From Candidatus Uhrbacteria bacterium (GTDB lineage Bacteria; Patescibacteriota; Patescibacteriia; 2-12-FULL-60-25), in NCBI GenBank assembly GCA_018499965.2, contig JAHBAS020000003.1, forward strand, positions 1-43,299: DNA of 43,299 nt. The letters are read 5' to 3'. Shown in pieces: positions 15,865 through 23,353 of the stretch. Within the stretch, counting starts at the first letter, position 1. Every line of letters begins with the position of its first letter. A program made the translations under genes and the position numbers. The notes beneath the pieces are model-generated. The model made no database searches and was not told the DNA's origin. It saw only the letters and a program-made list of their open reading frames with translations.

Positions 15865-15894
15865 TTGACGTCTTTTTTTCTAAACTGTTATGCT
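15865..15894 (+). promoter_or_regulatory. Sigma70-like promoter with extended -10 before 15903
   Basis: TTGACG (15865-15870), an 18-base spacer, then TATGCT (15889-15894) preceded by TGT (extended -10). The start point is expected near 15901, two bases before the ATG, which would be nearly leaderless. Confidence 0.6.
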
Positions 15895-15902
15895 CACCAT
15901 TT

Positions 15903-18674
15903 ATGATGGAATACGATAATCGGTTCTCGCGGGTAGAGGGATTTGAGCGGTGTGATGCCGGAAATGGGTCGGCGCCTCTTTTGGTGATTATCCCGACGTA
16001 TAATGAATGTGGAAACGTGACGCGTCTTCTTTCCGCGATCGCTTCATTGCATCCTCGTTTGGCATTTGATGCCTTTATTGTTGACGACGGTAGTACGGAT
16101 GGTACGAGGGAGTCGGTTCGTGCATATGCTAAGACCGCGGATCACGGGGTTTATTTGATGTCGCGTAAAGGGAAGTTCGGTTTAGGGAACGCCTATCTTG
16201 ATGCGTACCGCTGGATGTTCGAACGCCTCCCTCCGTATCAGACGATCGTACACATGGATGCGGATTTCTCGCACGATCCAAATATGATTCCTTTGCTCGT
16301 TTCGCAGTCCTCTGCGTATGGCGTGGCGATCGGGTCGCGTTACGTGGTTGGCGGATGTACGCCGGATTGGAATTGGCGACGTGTGCTCATTAGTTTCTCC
16401 GGTAATACGTACATGCGTTGCGTGTTGAAGATTTTTTTTCCATCGTACCCTGTTAAAGATAATACATCTGGATTCATTGCTTGGAAGCGGCAAGTTCTCT
16501 CGGACGTATTGCAATATGACATTCCTGGCGATGGATATTCTTTCCTTACGGCAGAGAAACTGATCGCATTTCGCATCGGTTTTCCGGCTATTGAAGTTCC
16601 GATTGTGTTTCGCGATCGTCGGTTAGGCGTTTCAAAAATTAGCAAGAGCATTATCATCGAAGCTCTTTCAATGCCGTGGCGTTTAGCGATAAAGTTTCGA
16701 CGGATTTCGTTTTCCTCTTCGCTTCTTCCGCCGCCGGAAGGCGGATCCTCAATGCCGTCTTCGGACGGCGACATGCAAGATGAGGTCTCTGGTCGAATCG
16801 ATTCAGGGATTGCGTCGAGAACTGATATGCTTGCCAAGGTGGAGAATTTTTTTGCAAAAAATCTTTTTTGGTTTTTAGTTCCGGTGATTTTTTCGGCTCT
16901 TATTTGCTTCGCCTTTATCCTTCCTGGTTTCATGGGCGGATTTTATCCATGGTGGCGCATTCCTGTGATCGCACCCGTTGTTCCGGACATGTATTTGTAC
17001 CAGTCATGGCTCGGAGCTGTTGCGCAAGGATTGCCGCAAGGCCAATTTTTTTATTGGTACATTCCTGTTTTTCGTACACTTTGGCTATGGACGTCTGGAT
17101 CGTTGTTTCTTCCTGAGTTTCTTGGGTTGACATTTGTACTTTCCGCGATCGGATCGATTCTTATTTTTCCATGGACCATAAAGCAGTGGGCGCCGGAGAG
17201 TACGATTCCGCAGCAACGGATGCTAACTGTGGCTTTTTTGAGCGCTTGGACGCTTGTATTGGGATTTCGACCCGGATATTACTCCTGGTATGCGCCCGCG
17301 ATTTTTTTTGGATTCGGAGCCCTGGCTGCATTCCGTACCTCGCTCATCCGACGTCGTTGGAAGATGTCGATACTATGGATGGTCGGGTCATTAACAGCGT
17401 TTTTCATTTATCCGTGGTGTTTTTTATTTGGTGTGGTGTATGTCGCTGCGTCCGTTATTATGGCGTGCGTTGAATCGATGAAGCGCATCCGATTCGTTTC
17501 CGCGTGGATATTTCTGTGCATGACCGCTCTTGCTCTTGCAGGTGCAACGTTGATGGCGCCGATTATGGCGCATCCTCTGTTTGCTCCCATTATTGATTTG
17601 TATCATCGGACCGGTGTGACGCCTTCGCACATGCCATTTATCGCTAACGCTCTACTTGTCATCGTGTGCTGGATAGGAATTTTTTATCTGCGTGGCGGAA
17701 AAAATGATTCTGAAATTTCTCATGCTTTGGCATGGCTTTGTCTTCTCCTTTTGTGGCTCGATTACCCGTTTACAGGTTTCTTTATTTTCAATGAGCATTT
17801 TATGCAAGTCATTGCCCCAATGGGTGTTCTTTCGTTGGGGTTTGTGCTGGCGGATCGATTGTTAGACATTCGGCCGACATTTGCATTGAAGTTTTTTCTT
17901 GTTATTTCGATTTGCTTTATCGCGTTGTATATTTGGAAATCGTTTCTACCTCATCAATCCGTCCGATCGTTCATTGTCCATCTTGTGAATTGGGTACCCG
18001 TCGCGCTCGCCGGATGCTTTTTATTTTTTTCTTTTAAACGGCGCTTCGTGGTAATGGCAGGTATGGCTATTATGGTTGGCTTAGGGGCTTGGGGTTTAGG
18101 TTCCATTATTCGTACGCAGGCGGAGACCGTGGCTTCCGTGAAATCTTTTGAACCCATTATTGCCTGGATTCGGCAAGACGGTCCGGCGATCATGAGGTAT
18201 TGTACGGATACGGGGACAGCATCCGTCCTCGGAGCGCATACAGGGAGAGCGTTCTATCCGAATGAGACGATGATTTATGAACGCGTCACGAACGATGTTG
18301 AACGTGCACGCTTTCGAGCTATTGCGCGCGTATTTGATGTTGAGAGTGCGGGAGAACGGGATCGATGGAATTACTACTCGGTGTATGCGCTTCGATCTTC
18401 GTGCGATGCCTTTCCTTTGCAGACGAGATTTTTGCGAACGATAGGAGTTTCCGATCCGATCATCAATCGGATCAGTGGCTGTAATCCTCAAGAGATTCAA
18501 TCACGCGTCGATGTGGTGACGAGGGCAATTCGGGGTGAAGATCCGGCTCCGCCATTGTCGAGTGTTTGTGATCGCGTCATCATTCGTGATGAGCTTTCGG
18601 CGTTTTGGGATCTTTCCGCTGTTGGGTCTCTGATCGCCTCCGTTGGTGGGTATAACATTTATCAGGCTCAGTAA
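15903..18674 (+). CDS. GT2 polyprenyl-phosphate sugar synthase-like domain fused to a large membrane protein
   Basis: 923 residues. Residues about 20-270 are a DPM1-like GT-A domain: VIIPTYNECGNVTRL, FIVDDGSTDGTRES, FGLGNAYLDAYRW, MDADFSHDP (metal site), and DNTSGFIAWKR. A low-complexity Ser/Pro/Gly linker (about 271-305) leads to a polytopic membrane part (from about 317) and a soluble tail. The membrane part carries VLGFRPGYYSWYAP, and the tail carries FEPIIAWIRQDGP, Y-E-R, RISGCNPQEIQS and VCDRVIIRDELS, aligning in order with the preceding 633-residue protein. By analogy with other DPM1-type fusions, the GT2 part may make a polyprenyl-phosphate hexose used by the membrane part (inference). 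It has its own promoter. The linker DNA holds two tetraloop hairpins. Confidence 0.85.
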   Translation: MMEYDNRFSRVEGFERCDAGNGSAPLLVIIPTYNECGNVTRLLSAIASLHPRLAFDAFIVDDGSTDGTRESVRAYAKTADHGVYLMSRKGKFGLGNAYLDAYRWMFERLPPYQTIVHMDADFSHDPNMIPLLVSQSSAYGVAIGSRYVVGGCTPDWNWRRVLISFSGNTYMRCVLKIFFPSYPVKDNTSGFIAWKRQVLSDVLQYDIPGDGYSFLTAEKLIAFRIGFPAIEVPIVFRDRRLGVSKISKSIIIEALSMPWRLAIKFRRISFSSSLLPPPEGGSSMPSSDGDMQDEVSGRIDSGIASRTDMLAKVENFFAKNLFWFLVPVIFSALICFAFILPGFMGGFYPWWRIPVIAPVVPDMYLYQSWLGAVAQGLPQGQFFYWYIPVFRTLWLWTSGSLFLPEFLGLTFVLSAIGSILIFPWTIKQWAPESTIPQQRMLTVAFLSAWTLVLGFRPGYYSWYAPAIFFGFGALAAFRTSLIRRRWKMSILWMVGSLTAFFIYPWCFLFGVVYVAASVIMACVESMKRIRFVSAWIFLCMTALALAGATLMAPIMAHPLFAPIIDLYHRTGVTPSHMPFIANALLVIVCWIGIFYLRGGKNDSEISHALAWLCLLLLWLDYPFTGFFIFNEHFMQVIAPMGVLSLGFVLADRLLDIRPTFALKFFLVISICFIALYIWKSFLPHQSVRSFIVHLVNWVPVALAGCFLFFSFKRRFVVMAGMAIMVGLGAWGLGSIIRTQAETVASVKSFEPIIAWIRQDGPAIMRYCTDTGTASVLGAHTGRAFYPNETMIYERVTNDVERARFRAIARVFDVESAGERDRWNYYSVYALRSSCDAFPLQTRFLRTIGVSDPIINRISGCNPQEIQSRVDVVTRAIRGEDPAPPLSSVCDRVIIRDELSAFWDLSAVGSLIASVGGYNIYQAQ
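16731..16769 (+). other. Two adjacent tetraloop hairpins inside the interdomain linker
   Basis: CCGCC-GGAA-GGCGG (16731-16744) is a 5-bp stem with a GNRA-type loop. Nine bases later GCCGTC-TTCG-GACGGC (16754-16769) is a perfect 6-bp stem with a UUCG loop. They encode the Ser/Pro/Gly-rich linker of the GT2-membrane fusion. No U-tract follows, so they are not a classical terminator. Confidence 0.65.
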
Positions 18675-18677
18675 CAT

Positions 18678-19571
18678 ATGACAGAATGTATCACCGTTCC
18701 ATCTTGTCCGATCGGCGGATCGTCGCATCGGGTATATTTTGCTTTTTCGCGTTATGGATATCAGTTGTATCGTTGCAAGAGTTGCGGTCATCTCTGGGTA
18801 CATCCGACGCCTTCTGCTCGGGAGCTTGAGGACTTTTATTCAAAAGGGTATTTTCAAGGCGATGTCGAAAAGCGTGGCTATCAGAATTATGATACGGATA
18901 AAGTGAGCGTTTTGCCGGAGTTTGATTATTTTTTAACGCGTCTTGAGCGGGCGACGGATCGGCGTGATCTGTTGGATATCGGTGCGGCCACGGGTGTATT
19001 CATGGAATGTGCGATTCGAAGAGGGTGGCGAGCGAGGGGGTTGGAGTTGAGTTCGTATGCCGCAGAAGCTGGTCGCGCAAAGGGTTTGGATATCGCATGT
19101 TCCGCTCTTGAGGATATGGATGACGGATCGGTGGTGGCATCGGTGGTTACGCTATGGGATGTCGTTGAGCATTTTCGGGATCCTGTAGGCGCTTTTCGTA
19201 TTTTGGGACGCATCGTTCCTCCGGGTGGATTGATCATGTTCGCAACGCCGCAATCTGATAGTTTTTTTGCTCGAGTCATGGGAAGGTTCTGGACATTGCT
19301 TGCGCCTCCGCAGCATCTTCATTATTTTTCTCAAGCGAGTATGCTTGAAATCCTTCGACGAAATGGTTTCACGATCGTTTCCACGGAGTGGCGCGGGAAA
19401 TCTTTCGATCTCGGGTACATTATTCATTTTGTGATGGGCTGGTTGCGCATTCGTTGGGCATGGCTCAATCGAGTGGGGCATTGGCGAATCATGCAGCGTA
19501 TCGTTCTTCGAATCAACCCGCATGATATGATGATTGTGCTTGCGAAGAGATCTGATGAATCACCATTATAA
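18678..19571 (+). CDS. Class I SAM methyltransferase with N-terminal zinc-ribbon-like segment
   Basis: The 297-residue protein has an N-terminal segment of the kind found in polysaccharide-cluster methyltransferases: CPIGGSS near residue 10, then RCKSCGHLWVHPTP (about 34-47). The second Cys of the usual CPxC pair is Gly here, leaving three ligand cysteines. SAM motif I is LLDIGAATGVFMECA (about 95-109), LWDVVEHFRDP is the motif II region, and VPPGGLIMFATPQSD is motif III. PPQHLHYFS and the later segments fit the Methyltransf_23 clade. It starts 3 bases after the previous stop, in the same operon. It likely methylates a sugar or glycan end; target unknown. Confidence 0.86.
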   Translation: MTECITVPSCPIGGSSHRVYFAFSRYGYQLYRCKSCGHLWVHPTPSARELEDFYSKGYFQGDVEKRGYQNYDTDKVSVLPEFDYFLTRLERATDRRDLLDIGAATGVFMECAIRRGWRARGLELSSYAAEAGRAKGLDIACSALEDMDDGSVVASVVTLWDVVEHFRDPVGAFRILGRIVPPGGLIMFATPQSDSFFARVMGRFWTLLAPPQHLHYFSQASMLEILRRNGFTIVSTEWRGKSFDLGYIIHFVMGWLRIRWAWLNRVGHWRIMQRIVLRINPHDMMIVLAKRSDESPL

Positions 19572-19575
19572 ATTT

Positions 19576-20247
19576 ATGCCATTACATGATAATTCTCTTA
19601 CGATGTGGGATCGATATTATGCCTCTGATTCAGGTTCTTGGTTTTTTGCGAAGATGATTCACTGGGGACGTGAAGTGTATTTTGGCCAGCTTTTCGCGCG
19701 TCGCGTTCAGCGGTTTGGCGGGGACGCGTCATCGTATCTGGAGCTTGGGGTTGGAACGGCTCAAACGCTTACCCGTCTTCAGCGCATGACGAATGCGTCG
19801 TGTACGGGTATTGAAAAAACACCTCGGGCATATGAACTTGGAAAAGCGCTTGCGCCAAACTGCACGCTTGTTCTTGGTGACGCGCTCGCTTTACCTTTTC
19901 CGGACGCATCGTTCGATGTTATCTATTCCTTGGGGTTGTTTGAACATTTTGAACCCCAGGAGCAACTCAAGCTTCTTTCGGAGCAGGCGCGCGTAGCTCG
20001 TAAGAGGATTTTAATTGAAGTTCCTACCCGTTCTCCGCACATGTTGTCGATCATGTGGTTTAATCGCGTGATTCGAAAACGAAAAGGCGTGTGGGCGGAT
20101 GATGAGCTTTTTTCCCGGTCGCATTTTCGATCGAAATTTCCCGGCCTTTCTTTTCAATACTATTTTGATTGGGCGAGTGGGGCTATGACGTGCTGGTTTG
20201 TGTTGAAGCCTGAGGATGTGAAGGCGTTTATTTCTGGTCGTTCGTGA
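19576..20247 (+). CDS. Class I SAM methyltransferase
   Basis: The protein has 223 residues from the ATG at 19576. Alternative starts at 19555 (17-base overlap with the previous gene) and 19534 are in frame. 19576 is preferred because it lies just after the upstream stop, and the recognisable protein starts soon after at MWDRYYASDSGSWFF. SAM motif I is YLELGVGTAQTLTRLQ, followed by CTGIEKTPRAYELGKAL, LVLGDALALPFPDASFDVIYS (the acidic and motif II region) and FEHFEPQEQLK. Typical Methyltransf_11 layout. It is the last gene of the operon. Substrate unknown, presumably a glycan or lipid carrier intermediate. Confidence 0.82.
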   Translation: MPLHDNSLTMWDRYYASDSGSWFFAKMIHWGREVYFGQLFARRVQRFGGDASSYLELGVGTAQTLTRLQRMTNASCTGIEKTPRAYELGKALAPNCTLVLGDALALPFPDASFDVIYSLGLFEHFEPQEQLKLLSEQARVARKRILIEVPTRSPHMLSIMWFNRVIRKRKGVWADDELFSRSHFRSKFPGLSFQYYFDWASGAMTCWFVLKPEDVKAFISGRS

Positions 20248-20339
20248 TTTTCTCTCAAAGAGACCGTGAATACAAGAATTGATATGGATGGTGGATGAAT
20301 GAATCGTATCGTTTTTTTGTAAAGCAAGTAAAACGGATC

Positions 20340-20368
20340 TTGATGGATTTTCTTTTTCGTGGCACGAT
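20340..20368 (+). promoter_or_regulatory. Possible promoter of gmd with extended -10
   Basis: TTGATG (20340-20345), a 17-base spacer, then CACGAT (20363-20368) preceded by TGG (extended -10 form). The start point would fall about 3 bases before the ATG at 20378. The first -10 base is non-consensus. The rest of the 130-bp gap holds only a small TCTCT-CAA-AGAGA hairpin (20251-20263). Confidence 0.4.
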
Positions 20369-20377
20369 TTGCGTGCT

Positions 20378-21391
20378 ATGAAAACTGCTCTTATCACGGG
20401 GATCTCGGGTCAAGATGGTTATTTTTTGACGACGCTCTTATTGCAGAAGGGGTATGTCGTACACGGGATCGTTCGGCGAAACAGTCAGGCATCTATCGGA
20501 ACGCTGCGCTATGTAGATGATACCGATCGAGCACGCGTACAGATTCATTGGGGGGATGTGACGGACCATGTGTTTATTGAACGCTTGTTTCGAGAGCATG
20601 ATTTTGACGAGGTGTATCACCTCGCCGCCCAGAGCTTCGTGGGATTGAGCTTTGATAATCCAAAGCTAACCTATGATGTGAATATCGGTGGAACGCTTAA
20701 TGTGGTAAACGCCGTAAAGGAATTTCGGCCGAAGGCTAAAATGTATTTTGCGGCCACATCGGAGATGTTCGGAAAGGTTCATGAAACGCCGCAAACCGAG
20801 GAGACGCCATTCCATCCTCGAAGTCCGTATGGCATTTCCAAGTTGGCGGGTTTTTGGACTATGAAAAACTATCGTGAAGCTTATAATTTATTTTTCGTGA
20901 ATGGTATTCTTTTTAACCATGAATCCGAGCATCGCGGAGAGGAGTTTGTTACGAAGAAGGTCTCTAAGGCAGTGGCTCGCATTTCGAAAGGGTCTGATGA
21001 AGTGCTTATGGTCGGTAATCTCGATGCGAAGCGCGATTGGGGGTATGCTGGTGAATATGTGGAGGGCATGTGGCGCATGATGCAGCAAACAGAGCCTGAT
21101 GACTATGTCCTCGCGACGGGCACGACGCATAGCGTAAGGGAATTCATTGAGTCGGCTTTTCGATGCGTGAATATGCCTATTACATGGAGTGGGAACAATT
21201 TGGAAGAAGTTGCCTTCACGGCAGATGGGCGAGTGGTTGTTCGTATCGATCCAACGTTTTTTCGTCCGTCCGAGGTGGATGTGTTGATTGGAGACCCATC
21301 AAAGGCTGAGCGCGTGCTTGGCTGGAAGGCGCGAATGAGGTTCGATGAGTTGGTGCGGGTCATGGTTGAGCATGAACTTGCCACGGTATAG
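20378..21391 (+). CDS. gmd: GDP-mannose 4,6-dehydratase
   Basis: The 337-residue extended SDR has TGISGQDGYFLTTLLLQKGY at the N terminus, the GMD-specific VHGIVRR NADP-binding segment, HLAAQSFVGLSFDNP, the catalytic ATSEMFGKV and Tyr151/Lys155 in SPYGISK, and HESEHRGEEFVTKK. It converts GDP-D-mannose to GDP-4-keto-6-deoxymannose. The next enzyme of a fucose, rhamnose, perosamine or colitose branch (fcl, rmd, per or colD) is not obviously in the window. ATG 20378 is chosen over the in-frame TTG at 20369 because it starts at the first beta strand and sits correctly after the predicted promoter. It stands alone between two intergenic gaps. Confidence 0.94.
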   Translation: MKTALITGISGQDGYFLTTLLLQKGYVVHGIVRRNSQASIGTLRYVDDTDRARVQIHWGDVTDHVFIERLFREHDFDEVYHLAAQSFVGLSFDNPKLTYDVNIGGTLNVVNAVKEFRPKAKMYFAATSEMFGKVHETPQTEETPFHPRSPYGISKLAGFWTMKNYREAYNLFFVNGILFNHESEHRGEEFVTKKVSKAVARISKGSDEVLMVGNLDAKRDWGYAGEYVEGMWRMMQQTEPDDYVLATGTTHSVREFIESAFRCVNMPITWSGNNLEEVAFTADGRVVVRIDPTFFRPSEVDVLIGDPSKAERVLGWKARMRFDELVRVMVEHELATV

Positions 21392-21398
21392 GCCTCTC

Positions 21399-21416
21399 AA
21401 AAAGAACGGCTTTTTT
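21399..21416 (+). terminator. Possible weak intrinsic terminator after gmd
   Basis: AAAAAG (21399-21404), loop AACGG, CTTTTT (21410-21415) followed by one more T. The stem is A/T-rich and weak, but it lies 8 bases after the gmd stop. Confidence 0.35.
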
Positions 21417-21488
21417 GCTGTGGAGTTGAAGTTGAGCGGTGAGCGGTCCCTTTTCTTATATAGGAAAGTTGACTGTTCATTTCAAAAT

Positions 21489-21500
21489 GGACATTTGTCC
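21489..21500. promoter_or_regulatory. Short dyad in the 191-bp gap before the GT2 gene
   Basis: GGACA-TT-TGTCC is a perfect 12-bp dyad in the gap 21392-21582. It overlaps TTGTCC (21495-21500), which could be a -35 with TACGAA (21517-21522) 16 bases on. TTGACT at 21469-21474 is another possible -35. A GAGG (21571-21574) lies 8 bases before the GT2 ATG, one of few Shine-Dalgarno-like sequences in the window. Confidence 0.35.
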
Positions 21501-21582
21501 GTTTGTGGAGTAAATATACGAATAGTTTAAAAGGTTTTTAGGAGTGGCGGATTGACCGTCTGTTCTTCCCGAGGTTTCGAAT

Positions 21583-22569
21583 ATGTACCGAGATGATCCT
21601 ACCTGCGCAACCATTTTTATTCCTTGTTTTAACGAGGAAGCGAATATCGAACCGTTGTATCGACGAGTGGCTGACGTTGTATCAAAGTGGTCGTTTCCTG
21701 TGGAAATCCTCTATACGGACAATGGGAGCACTGATAGGACGTTAACGATATTAGAATCCATCGCCGCAAAGGATTCTCGTGTCCACGTGCTTGTGATGTC
21801 TCGTAATTTTGGTTACCAGGGGGCGATCAGCGCTGGTTTGGCGCATGCGACAGGGGATATCGTGATGGTGATGGATGGGGACCAGCAAGATCCTCCGGAA
21901 CTCCTCCCGCGTTTTATTGAAGAATGGAAGAGGGGAGCGATGGTCGTGTACGGTTCACGTGAAAAACGTGATGCGCCATTTTTCCGAAAGATCGGATACA
22001 AACTTTTTTATCGAATTATCCGTGCGCTTTCATACATAGACATTCCACGCGATGCCAGCGATTTCGCATTGATGGATCGCCGTATCGTGGATATTTTGAA
22101 CGCCATGCCGGAACGGGATCGGTTCATTCGGGGCCTTCGTGCATTTTCAGGGTTTCGGCAGGTTGGTGTTTCTTATGACCGGCCGGAGCGAGGCAAGGGC
22201 GTAACGAGTTTCCGTTTCCGTGATTACCTGCGCTTTGCATACCGAAGTATTTTTTCCTATTCGTACAAGCCGTTAGAGCTTGTTTCGCTTCTTGCTGTCT
22301 TCACGATGGTCATCGCCTGTATTGGTACTGTATTCTACCTCGCGCTCTATTTTGCTCAACCGAATCAGCCGCGAGGATTCGCTACGCTGATTTTAGCCAT
22401 TTTATTTTTCGGAGGGATCCAGCTGTTTTCCTTGGCGATCATCGGTGAATATATCGGGCGTATTTTTGAGGAGGTAAAAAAGAGGCCTATATATATCATT
22501 GATCGAAAAATCAGTTCGCATCAAGAGCATCAACAAGGTGTGACGTTGACTGATCAGTCATCGCGTTAA
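21583..22569 (+). CDS. GT2 family glycosyltransferase with two C-terminal membrane segments (GtrB/ArnC-like)
   Basis: The 328-residue protein has a GT-A domain with TIFIPCFNEEANIEPLYRRV, LYTDNGSTDRTL, MSRNFGYQGAISAGLAHATG and the metal-binding MDGDQQDPPELL, then DASDFALMDRRIVD. Two strong hydrophobic segments follow (about residues 236-262 and 269-291), and the tail has the GEYIGRIFEEVKKRP motif typical of GtrB/ArnC-type polyprenyl-phosphate glycosyltransferases. By family it loads a sugar onto undecaprenyl phosphate at the cytoplasmic membrane face. A GAGG sits 8 bases upstream. It precedes the CDP-sugar cassette by 6 bases, so a CDP- or NDP-sugar made there may be its donor (inference). Confidence 0.9.
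   Translation: MYRDDPTCATIFIPCFNEEANIEPLYRRVADVVSKWSFPVEILYTDNGSTDRTLTILESIAAKDSRVHVLVMSRNFGYQGAISAGLAHATGDIVMVMDGDQQDPPELLPRFIEEWKRGAMVVYGSREKRDAPFFRKIGYKLFYRIIRALSYIDIPRDASDFALMDRRIVDILNAMPERDRFIRGLRAFSGFRQVGVSYDRPERGKGVTSFRFRDYLRFAYRSIFSYSYKPLELVSLLAVFTMVIACIGTVFYLALYFAQPNQPRGFATLILAILFFGGIQLFSLAIIGEYIGRIFEEVKKRPIYIIDRKISSHQEHQQGVTLTDQSSR
22547..22560. promoter_or_regulatory. Perfect 14-bp palindrome before rfbF
   Basis: TGACTGATCAGTCA reads the same on both strands. It overlaps the last codons of the GT2 gene and ends 15 bases before the rfbF ATG. It overlaps a possible -35 TTGACT (22546-22551). It could be an operator for the CDP-sugar cassette or a chance feature. Confidence 0.4.
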
Positions 22570-22575
22570 TGTATT

Positions 22576-23352
22576 ATGAAAGTCGTCATTCTTTGTGGAG
22601 GAAAGGGAACACGTTTGCGTGAAGAAACGGAATATCGTCCGAAGCCGCTCGTTCCGATCGGCGATATGCCGATCTTGTGGCATATCATGAAACTGTATTC
22701 CCATTACGGGTATAAGGATTTTGTGCTTTGCTTGGGGTATCGAGGGGATATGATTCGCCAGTTCTTTTTGAATTTTGAAGAGATGGTGAATGATTTTACC
22801 CTCCACCTTCGGTCGCACCAGTCCCGCGTTGAGTATCACGGAGCTTGCTTGGAGGATTGGCGGATTACGTTTGTGAATACAGGGTTGGAAACGCAGACTG
22901 GTGATCGTATCGCTCAAATTGAGCGGTATGTACAGGGAGAGTCGTTTCATTTGACGTATGGCGATGGCCTTTCGAATGTCGATATCCAAAAGTTAACGGA
23001 GTTCCATCGGCAGAAGGGCAAGATTTTGACGTTGACTGGCGTGTGTCCTGAAAGCGTATTCGGAATCGTCGAGCATGAAGACGGAGTCGTGAAAAGTTTT
23101 AAAGAAAAGCCGCGAACCGACACGACGATTAACGGAGGTTTTTTCGTGTGCGAACCGTCGATTTTCCAATACCTCAACGCTCCGGCGCCGTGCGTTTTTG
23201 AACAGGAGCCGATGCGTAGGCTTGCGGCGGACAATCAGCTCGCTATCCATGAACATAGAGATTTTTGGTATTGTATGGACACGCATAAGCAGTACTTGGA
23301 ATTGAATAAGCGATGGAGCGATGGGGCGGCTCCGTGGCATGTGTGGAAATAA
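22576..23352 (+). CDS. rfbF: Glucose-1-phosphate cytidylyltransferase
   Basis: The 258-residue nucleotidyltransferase starts KVVILCGGKGTRLREET with RPKPLVPIGDMPILWHIM, the CTP-binding and sugar-1-phosphate signature of RfbF/DdhA (the Glu-Glu-Thr after the Gly-rich loop separates it from RmlA and GalU). DFVLCLGYRGDMIRQFF, THLTYGDGLSNVD-type residues near 135 and GGFFVCEPSIF also match. Length matches the family (about 257). It makes CDP-glucose from CTP and glucose-1-phosphate, the first step to CDP-3,6-dideoxyhexoses. It is the first gene of the rfbF-rfbG-rfbH order, which is itself strong support. Confidence 0.94.
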   Translation: MKVVILCGGKGTRLREETEYRPKPLVPIGDMPILWHIMKLYSHYGYKDFVLCLGYRGDMIRQFFLNFEEMVNDFTLHLRSHQSRVEYHGACLEDWRITFVNTGLETQTGDRIAQIERYVQGESFHLTYGDGLSNVDIQKLTEFHRQKGKILTLTGVCPESVFGIVEHEDGVVKSFKEKPRTDTTINGGFFVCEPSIFQYLNAPAPCVFEQEPMRRLAADNQLAIHEHRDFWYCMDTHKQYLELNKRWSDGAAPWHVWK

Positions 23353-23353
23353 T

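Noticed and set aside
16753-16761. Partial Neisseria DNA-uptake-like sequence (ATGCCGTCT)
   Set aside because: Only 9 of 12 bases match, there is one copy, and it is better explained as one arm of the UUCG hairpin.
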